Assembly (NCBI GenBank): GCA_014529385.2
Contig: JABFUD020000260.1
Span: 1-64,000, forward strand
Direction: 5' to 3'
Source: Adiantum capillus-veneris
Taxonomy: Eukaryota; Streptophyta; Polypodiopsida; Polypodiales; Pteridaceae
Length of the DNA: 64,000 nucleotides
Part shown: positions 56,839-64,000 of the stretch, one piece after another
How the letters are laid out: the number at the start of each line of letters is the position of its first letter
Numbering within the stretch: the stretch's first letter is position 1
Notes under the pieces: model-generated
Database searches by the model: none
What the model was told of the DNA's origin: nothing
The model's input: the letters and a program-made list of their open reading frames with translations, nothing else
Position numbers and translations under genes: made by a program

Positions 56839-57127
56839 GAATGATCTATGCTGTTAAAAAGTATAGACATTACCTATTGTCTAACAAGTTTGTGTTCTTT
56901 GTGGACCACCAAGCTTTGTTATATTTGGTCAACAAGCCATGCATCACATGAAGAATAGTGAGATGGTTCATCATTCTTCTCAAATTTGATTTCACTGTGG
57001 TTGTAAAAAAAGGCACTACACATCAACGAGCAGATCATTTGTCCAGGATTGTTTCAGGGGAATCACCTAAAGGGGTAGATGATGATCTACCAGATGCCTA
57101 TTTGTTCTCCGTGGAAATGATACATAG

Positions 57128-58700
57128 ATGGTCGGAAAAATTGTGTCATTGATCACAATAGCTCAAGTGGATTTATCACTTCCTATCACAGTTGATTTAA
57201 TCGAGCAATCGACTATGTATCAATTACTAGCTGGGAGGCTATATAAAAGAAATCGAGACGGGATATTGCTTTTATGCATTAACCCTGGAGAAAGGGATCA
57301 GTACCTAAGTCAAGCCTATGTTACCATAGTACAACTTCACTTTGCGAAAGACCAAACTATGCAACGAATCTCAAGACTTGGAGTATTTTGGCCGACTATG
57401 AGAAGAGATGTTCGATCTTTTGTAAAAGATTGCCCTCAATGTCAGAAACAACCACCCAGTCCTCATGTAGCATTGTTTCAAGTGTCACCTGTTCCGAAGT
57501 GGAGTAATTATTTGGTTACTTACTTATCAAGCCGAAAATTTCCTGAGGATATGAGTAAATGCCGTCAAAGAGCAATTGAAATAGAAGAAAGAGACTATGT
57601 TCTCATTGGGAACCAATTGTATCGGAGAGGTAAGGATCAACATTTGCGTCTTTGTGCAAATGAAAACGAGTATATTCCGATTATAGAACAAGAACATGCT
57701 GGATTAGATGGAGGTCACTTTTCTAGTGAGACCACCGCAAGAGCAATCTTGGCAGGCATATGGTGGCCAACACTTTTTGCAAATGCCAAAGAATATGTTC
57801 GAAGGTGTGATGCTTGTCAATGAGCAAAAATGCCAACACGAGTAGATATCATGCCCTTAAGACCAATGACGGGAGCTAGAGCCTTCGCAAAATGGGGTAT
57901 AGATTTTGTTGGACCGATACAGTCACCTGCTTATAGAACCCAAGCTCAATATATCGTTGTAGCTACAGACTATTTGACCAAGTGGACCGAGGCTAAAGCA
58001 ACCCAAAAGAATGATGCCAGAACCACTGCTGCATTCTTATATGAGTATGTATTTGTAAGGTATGGAACTCCAATAGAGATTTTCATTGATCAGGGAACTC
58101 ATTTCCTCAATGAGGTAATAGAGTATTTTCTTAATGAGTATATGGTTATCCATAACAAATCCACTCCCTATCACCCACAAGAAAACGGACAAGCTAAGCT
58201 CGGTACTGATCAAAGTGGTTAGTTCAGGAAGGACAGACTGGGAAATGAATCTCCATGCTGCTCTATGGGCTTATTGAGTTTCATTCAAAACGGCTTTAAA
58301 TGCTACACCCTTTAACCTTGTTTATGGTCTTGATTCCATACTACCAATATAATATCTATTGCCGACATTAAGGGTAGCACAAACTCTTGAGTGGACTGAC
58401 CATGAATTGTCAGAAAGACTTGAAGATTTGGAAAAGCTAGACGAGCAAAGGCTAACTACTGTAGCTCATATCTATGCACAAAAGAGGAAACAAAAACAAT
58501 TTTTTGATTCCCACTTAATCACCAAAATTTTCAAGAAAGTGGACTTAGTTCTAGTCTATTCCCTTAAGCAACACATTTCCAAGTTTAAGAAAGAGAGAAA
58601 TGGACCATTTATCATTGAAGATGTATCTCCAAGTGGAGCAGTAAAATTGTCAACCATAGATGGTGACCAATGGATAATTGGATTAGTGGATGTCATTTAA
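57128..58700 (+). pseudogene. Integrase of element B with a duplicated zinc-binding region
   Basis: First segment (57,330-57,444): LHFAKDQTMQRISRLGVFWP then CPQC; its first His is not evident. Second (57,690-57,822): HAGLDGGHFSSETTARAI, GIWWPTLF, CDAC, a full HHCC finger. A TGA stop follows at 57,822. Core: WGIDFVGPI, IFIDQGTHF, HPQENGQA, after which a frameshift near 58,195 removes the catalytic Glu. C-terminal module: ERNGPFIIEDVSPSGAVKL and WISGCHLKKY. Confidence 0.85.
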
Positions 58701-59300
58701 AGAAATACAATTTTCCACTCACCAATGAATTGCTAGAGAGAATGCATGCAACCAAACAAAGGAAGATGAAGCGACAGCAGGTTACTGACAAAGCCCAGGA
58801 GGAAGCTAGAATTCAGGTGCTCAAGCGTAAAGCTGCTCTCAAGAATCAACAGATACCGATTCCCATCAACACTTTGGAACTAGATGATCGACAATGGGAT
58901 TTACCTAAAGACGTAGTTTCAACAGATGATGACTGGCTAGATGGAATGGATCTCCATATCAAAGTACAGCTCAACAATCATAGCACCAATGCTTTGGTAT
59001 AATTTGGTAGACACAGGAACTAGAGTGAATGCAGTCAGTTATTCCACATGCAAGAAGGCAACAAGTCAAGCATTGACCGCAAGAATAACGACAATCAAAG
59101 GATGCAACAAGAATCCAACTCCAACATTGGGAGTAGTCAACTTGAACGTGGTAGTACATGGATGCTCATGTCTGCATCAGTTTGTATGCTTGTCAGATGA
59201 ACACATGAATGAGACGATGATTCTTGGCATTCCTTGGATGCGTATATACAAAGCAGTACCAGATTGGGATACAAATCAGCTAAAGCTATCACTTAAATGA
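58700..59300 (+). pseudogene. Second retropepsin-like domain downstream of integrase (B)
   Basis: Linker rich in Lys/Gln (IPIPINTLELDDRQW) then LHIKVQLNNHSTNAL. After a frame change near 58,990: NLVDTGTRVNAVSYSTCK, with a D-T-G-T loop in the catalytic position, and 70 residues later MILGIPWMRIYKAVPDWD. The spacing fits a retropepsin monomer. A2 has LLDSGAQANLISYGLY and MLGQPWQKAYN in the same place. It may have been an active protease or an inactive binding domain. Confidence 0.75.
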
Positions 59301-60024
59301 GGGCAACTCATTGTTCCTATTGCACCAAGCAAAGAGGAATGGAATAGATGCAATCAGAGGACCAATCCACGAAGTAAATCCTCTCCATCCCCTTGACAAA
59401 CAAATGCTACAAGGAGTCAGGAAAATTTGGGTACCAAAGGCACAACTTGTGGATAAACCAAATCAGATATGGGTGCCTAAAATTTCACCAAAGAAACAGA
59501 AGACGGCTCCAACGATTCGAGCACAGAATTGAGCATCTATGAACAAGGAACCTAACATGAAAAAGGTTTGAAAGAAAAATGAGCACTTACCTTCTCCACA
59601 CAACTCGAAACCAATCAAACAATGGCGAGTTAAGTCTCAACAGACTCTCAAAAACCATGCACCAAGAAGACCGAGCTACCAATGGCGAGAAAAAGCTCGA
59701 CAACCATCTAAAGTGCTCCCAACAGCTCAAGCAATCAGCGTGCTTAAACACCCTGATGGTACTATCAAACAGAGAGCACAAAGGCTACAAGATTTGCTCT
59801 TTGGAAGACATCAACACCCAACCTCGACATCAAAAACCCTTGAGTTATTTACTCAAGACCCACCTCTTACACAACATATTCAGTTGAATTGCATTGATCT
59901 TCATATCATGGTAGAGCCAATCATGGCTATGCATAGACACAATTGTTCGACCCATGCATGGAGTCGTCCCGAAGAACTCCATCTAGGAGGGGTGGAAGGG
60001 TACTACTACATACTAAGTAATTAA
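59301..60024 (+). pseudogene. C-terminal tail of Pol with IWVPK motifs (B)
   Basis: RKIWVPKAQ and NQIWVPKIS occur within 40 residues. Past a TGA at 59,530 the same frame runs on through PSYQWREKARQP, GTIKQRAQRLQDLL and ends at TAA near 60,024, just after ELHLGGVEGYYY, whose codons form the internal polypurine tract. Parts are shared with A2. Role unknown. Confidence 0.55.
59985..60002 (+). other. Internal polypurine tract of B
   Basis: CTAGGAGGGGTGGAAGGG, equivalent to 44,985-45,003 of A2. It could prime plus-strand synthesis internally, as known for some retroelements. Confidence 0.45.
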
Positions 60025-60767
60025 GGGCAATGTTTGAAGAGGGAGGAAAAAGTTTCATGTTAACGTGTGATTTTTTGCAAAATTACCTAATAATGCCCTT
60101 ATAATTCATCAACAAGGGGGAATTCACTGATAATATCTTCCCGATGCGTGTAAATAGTGTATATACTATCAGAAAATCGTCAAAAATAGACCTTTTTGGG
60201 TATTTTTCATAATTTTTATTGAAAAGGAGGCTTAAAAATGGAGAAATACAACAAAAAACAATAAATCTATGTTTTTCAAGGGATTTTCTTAATTATTGGA
60301 TTTTCATTTTGGTTTTTTAGAGCATTTTTCTATTTTCTTTGATTTTTTTAAATAAAAAGGTCAAAAATTAATAATAAATAGTAGGGAAGCTCAGATGGAA
60401 AAACGGAAGACACGATGGTGATCAGAAAGACAAAGCGCACAAGTACAAAATTTTTCAATGAAATCAGAAGACGGAATCGGGAAGGCCAAATTAGGCGGCC
60501 AAGCCTACTTTTGCAAAATTCTTGCAGAATGAGCTATAGGAATACGATTTTGGAAATTTTGAGCCTAACATAGATTTCAAGGCCTAATAGGACTAACGGG
60601 GGAATGTGGGGAAAATTGATTCAGGAAGTCCAGATATAGATATCCAGCCTAGGCTAAAACCACCTCATTTCCACTTGGAGCCTTTGTAGAGAGAGCATTT
60701 CGGCTTCTTTCGCACGTCATTTCCGGAGCCCACAATTGACCTTTTTCAGCAACGTCTCACACGAGAC
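60025..60767 (+). promoter_or_regulatory. Pre-exon region of B
   Basis: Gene-free, AT-rich. A weak TATA-like GATATAGATA lies at 60,642-60,651, about 120 bases before the first-exon ATG, a spacing close to that in A1 and A2. GTAGAGAGAGCATTTCGGCT precedes the exon as GTGGAGAAAGCTTCTGCC does in A2. Confidence 0.4.
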
Positions 60768-60774
60768 ATGAGGG
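60768..60774 (+). other. First exon of the B coiled-coil ORF
   Basis: ATGAGGG followed by GTAAGT, a consensus plant donor. Joined to the acceptor at 62,193 it gives Met-Arg-Gly-Ala-Met in frame. Confidence 0.62.
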
Positions 60775-61411
60775 GTAAGTTCCTTACTAATCAATGATAT
60801 ATTTTGTACGGCCGGTAGCTAGTCTAAAGCCCCAAAAAAAACCCTAGAAGCCGAGCAGTGCACGAAGACCTACGACCTAAAAGTGACCATAGTGGCCTGC
60901 CAGCTTAACCAAATCGGATGGGATTTGAACCATAGCATGCTCTAACATAATAGAACCATTCCATACCATTAGATGATCATTCATGTGGGGTCAAGGGGGT
61001 CCCCAATAGAGAATTAGGGTTTTTTGGAAAAGAACAAAATCCGACCTGACCCCACAGATGGCTTGCTGATGAGGCTCATATACAATGTATATGATTGCTT
61101 TGGAGAAATCCATCAAGTAAAGCCCTCGAAAAGCGAAAAACGGCTCGAAGGTTACAAAGCGTCAAATTCGACATAAAAGGCCAAACTGACTCCAAATGAG
61201 CCAAAATTGGACAGGTAGCTTCACGACGAGGTTACAGAACGACCGACCTAACAAATAGAGTAATCACAAAAAACAATGAATTCAGAGTCAAAAGAGCACA
61301 AAGCGATTCCGGCATGACCAAACTTGACCAAATTCAATTTAGGACTTGTATTAGGTGTATGAAACATGTTTAGGTCAAAATTTATGTGAAATGCAAAGTT
61401 TTTGTCACTGT

Positions 61412-61433
61412 TGTAATAATCGCAATTATTTAC
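61412..61433. repeat. B palindrome 1
   Basis: GTAATAATCGCAATTATTTA is a near-palindrome centred at 61,422.5. Confidence 0.85.
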
Positions 61434-61697
61434 TTTTGCAACATTTTTGCTTGGAAATTGTCAATTCACCTCACCTATCATGTGTACACACCTATTACAT
61501 GCCAAAAATCAAGTACGAGCTAAAATGACCACCTTTTACTTGCAAAACTGCCAAAAAATGCAAAGAAGTCTATGTAAGACAAAATTTGGGTTATGAACAA
61601 CTTTTCTTGATTCAGATCACCTCATAATTCATACCCAAGGTCTATATCATGCTAAGAACCAGTCCATGCCAAAAAATGTCAATTTTGGAAGAAAAGT

Positions 61698-61716
61698 TAA
61701 TAATCGTGATTATTTA
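61698..61716. repeat. B palindrome 2
   Basis: TTAATAATCGTGATTATTTA, centred at 61,706.5, lies 284 bases from the first. Confidence 0.85.
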
Positions 61717-61990
61717 CTTTTTAGCCAAAATGGGACAATTTGGATATTTTGTCATCATACATCCAAAGAGCATGTTGAGATAAGCCCACTAGCCAATTTT
61801 GAGTCAATTTGGATTTCAAAATCTCAAATTTCCTTTATATCTACTGTTTCAGAGACCTAAAGCCAAAACCTGGTACCATTTTCACCCTGTACATTCAAAT
61901 GAGCCCATATTTCTCCCAGAGTATGTAATTGGCACATACTTCAAGCCTATAAAGCCAAGTTTGCAAAAAAGTTGAAAATTTTTCCAGCTG

Positions 61991-62010
61991 TAAATAATCG
62001 CGACTATTTA
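61991..62010. repeat. B palindrome 3
   Basis: TAAATAATCGCGACTATTTA, centred at 62,000.5, has one mismatched pair and lies 294 bases from the second. Confidence 0.88.
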
Positions 62011-62193
62011 CTTTGGTTGCAAATTTTTGTTTTGACCATACAATTTTGTTCCTTGCATGATTTTATGCATCTTTGCTTGTTCAAAAATTGATTTGAAGCA
62101 ATTTGGACCAGATTATCAGCATTTCAGTCTAAAAGGACATTCTAGAGAAAAATCTGACAACTCTGCTAACTTTGCACTCTACTCACTGAATAG

Positions 62194-64000
62194 GAGCAAT
62201 GCAAGCCGCGGAGAAGGCCAAGAAGAAGTTAAACCAAAAGAAGAAGCTACAAGAGCTGCCCCCATATCAATTGGACCCCGAGTTAGTAAAGGCAGCAAAG
62301 GCATCTTACCTTTCTAAAGAGCAGTTATAAGAACACCACAGCACGGTCTTCACGAGCAGGTTTAAGAGTGAAGAAGGGCATCCGGTGGAGTTGCAGCTCT
62401 TGCCTAAAGAGGTCTATGATGTAGCTGCAAAGCCAGAAACCAAGGAGGCTAACTCTAGGTTGGGACTCCGACACTTCTATGAACAAGAGCCCTGCGGAGT
62501 AGACTTTCAGAAAGCTTACGAGCTTCTATCCACCATCAAGGAAGACGGAACAGCCCAAATCTCAGAAAACCAAGGAAATAAGGTAGAGGTTGTAATTACA
62601 AAAGAAATAGTGGCAGAGGCACTCAGATTGCCGACTGAAGGGATGACCATGTAGGCAAGAGATAGGAAAACAGCGGGCACGTTACAAAGGAAACAGTTGT
62701 GGCTACATTTTCCGATCTCATCCACAAACAGGTGGAAGAGCTAGCCCGTCTATACCATCAACATTTCCATTTCCTTGAAAAAAGGCCACCAAGGTACACG
62801 ACACCAATCACGTCGTGGCCACCACTTTTACACAAGTTTTGAAATGAACCACCAGACAACCTGTGGGCCACGCGCAATATGTGTTGACAACATTGAAGGC
62901 CACCAAGAAGGAGGGAAAGATAACATACTTGGGCGCGCTGGAAGTATTGACTAGAATAGCCTATCATGCCATTTGGCATGGCCGACAACCTACCGCCTGC
63001 CTCGGATCAGAACACATGGATCTTGGAAGATCAACCCTCTCCAAGATCTACAAGATCTGGTAAGCGATCATTTAAATCAGGTGATGAATCCGATGACAGT
63101 TCATTAAAGAAGCATCGCAGTGAAAGCTCTAACAACGAAGAAAAAAGAGCTAGGAGAGAAGAAATGAAGCAAAAAGATGTGGCTGCCCACTAAGAGGAGC
63201 CAGTGTAGAAACAAGCAATATTTGAAAGAGAAAAACAGGCGTATCAGCGCACTAGGCAAGTGTAGGGAAAAGAACCAGAAAAGTGGGTACCCACCGGCTT
63301 GAAGGGACTTCGAATGAACCATCATTCAAGGAAAGAAGCCGAGGATCCCAAGGATCATTTAGAAAGAATGTACCAAGAGGCAAAGGCCTTGAAGCTGAAG
63401 GAGGCGGAAGAAGTGGCCAAGAGAGCTGAGGAAGCAGCAACTCAAGATCAAGGCGAGGCATCTCCCCGATCCACCTCACCGCCGCCGGAACAACAGGACC
63501 AACCCATGCCACTCCACCATCATCACCGCCAAGCCAAGAGACCACTGAAGAAGCCGAGATCGACAAGGAAAAAGATTCTGATTTCACCCACCGAGCAGAA
63601 ATTTCACAACAAACTGACCACGCCGAGCAACATGAAGAAAATTAAGTTGAACCAGCACTAGAGCAGACATCCGAGGATACTCACAAGGAGGCGGATGAAA
63701 CCGATAAAGAGCAAGATACAAAAAAAGAGCAAACCACTACACATGAGGAAGAAACCGAGACTGAGAAGGAGGAAAGGCCTGCAACCGTGGAAATGGAAAG
63801 GATTGAGACCACAACATTAATTTTTACTCAGCTAGCAACTGCTGAGGTTTCAAAACCTCAGGATGGCCAAGGAAAAGCAACCATCTCTATAGAAACACCA
63901 GCAATAACAACACAATAATAAGCAACACAAGAGTTTGCCAACACATCTCAACTTGAAAGACAGGAGGAGTGGCAGTCCAATGATGAATTCATTCTACAAG
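62194..64000 (+). pseudogene. Coiled-coil ORF of element B, N-terminal part
   Basis: The correct frame starts at the ATG of 62,199, reads MQAAEKAKKKLNQKKKLQEL, passes one TAA at 62,329 and continues to VELQLLPKEVYDVAAKP, LRHFYEQEPCGVDF and STIKEDGTAQ. These align with the A2 residues VIELPMLPRELNEFVRSK, LHNYFEAIPAGVDI and TSIKEDGVTK. After frameshifts from 62,650 on, a Ser/Pro-rich linker and a Glu/Lys/Thr-rich stretch follow to the window end. Identity to A2 is low but order is kept. The C-terminal domain lies outside the window. Confidence 0.7.

Larger units (their letters stand above)
60775..62193 (+). other. Candidate phase-1 intron of B (1,419 bp) with palindrome array
   Basis: Donor GTAAGT; branch-site-like TGCTAAC near 62,165-62,170; pyrimidine-rich stretch; acceptor AATAG at 62,189-62,193. 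Three TAATCGCGATTA-type palindromes occur inside. Confidence 0.62.
54179..64000 (+). mobile_element. Element B: divergent palindrome-intron Ty3 element
   Basis: Protease, RT, RNase H, duplicated zinc-binding region, integrase, second protease-like domain, IWVPK tail, internal polypurine tract, first exon, intron with palindromes, and the start of the coiled-coil ORF, which leaves the window. It follows the A2 LTR without a primer-binding site or gag, so A2 most likely inserted into B or B was 5'-truncated. Confidence 0.72.

Overview
The window is repeat-dense nuclear DNA of a land plant. I infer this from plant-type LTR retrotransposons: a Tat-like Ty3 element with two RNase H domains, a Ty3 chromovirus, and Ty1/copia elements with a TGGTATTAGAGC-type primer-binding site. 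There is also a LINE, a MITE, satellites and long CT/CA microsatellites. A fern or gymnosperm is plausible, but the sequence does not decide it. I see no host gene, rRNA, tRNA or CRISPR. Almost every coding region is a decayed retroelement gene.

Layout. 1-7.65 kb: a minus-strand Tat-like Ty3 element (integrase, two RNases H, RT, protease, gag, leader, LTR). 8.29-14.80 kb: element A1, one copy of an unusual family called 'palindrome-intron' here, with a leader, a large coiled-coil ORF, a polypurine tract and an LTR; the ORF is split by a 452-bp foldback MITE. 15.2-17.5 kb: three tandem arrays, one a higher-order satellite. 19.3-22 kb: Ty3 and copia scraps. 22.1-22.9 kb: CT/CA microsatellites. 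22.9-27.1 kb: a LINE. 28.0-35.4 kb: a minus-strand chromovirus split by a 3.37-kb non-autonomous LTR element with three unrecognised ORFs. 35.4-42.1 kb: a copia element fused in frame to the 3' half of a Tat-like element. 42.1-54.2 kb: element A2 (pol remnant, intron leader, coiled-coil ORF, LTR, the LTR being split by another insertion). 54.2-64 kb: element B, a divergent relative with a nearly complete pol, intron leader and the start of its coiled-coil ORF.

The A/B family is the most interesting content. Its pol encodes protease, RT, RNase H, a duplicated zinc-binding region, integrase, then a second retropepsin-like domain and a tail with repeated IWVPK-like motifs, ending at an internal polypurine tract. 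Then come a TATA-like block, a tiny first exon (Met-Arg-Gly), a phase-1 intron of 1.4-1.9 kb, and an ORF of about 1,150 codons that ends at a polypurine tract and a TGTTAG...CAACA LTR. The intron carries palindromes spaced almost exactly 285 bp apart. A and B keep the spacing but use different palindromes. This points to a Ty3 lineage with an extra, spliced, downstream gene and a periodic cis-element.

Gene boundaries in the decayed elements are approximate. All family assignments come from motif reading, without database searches.
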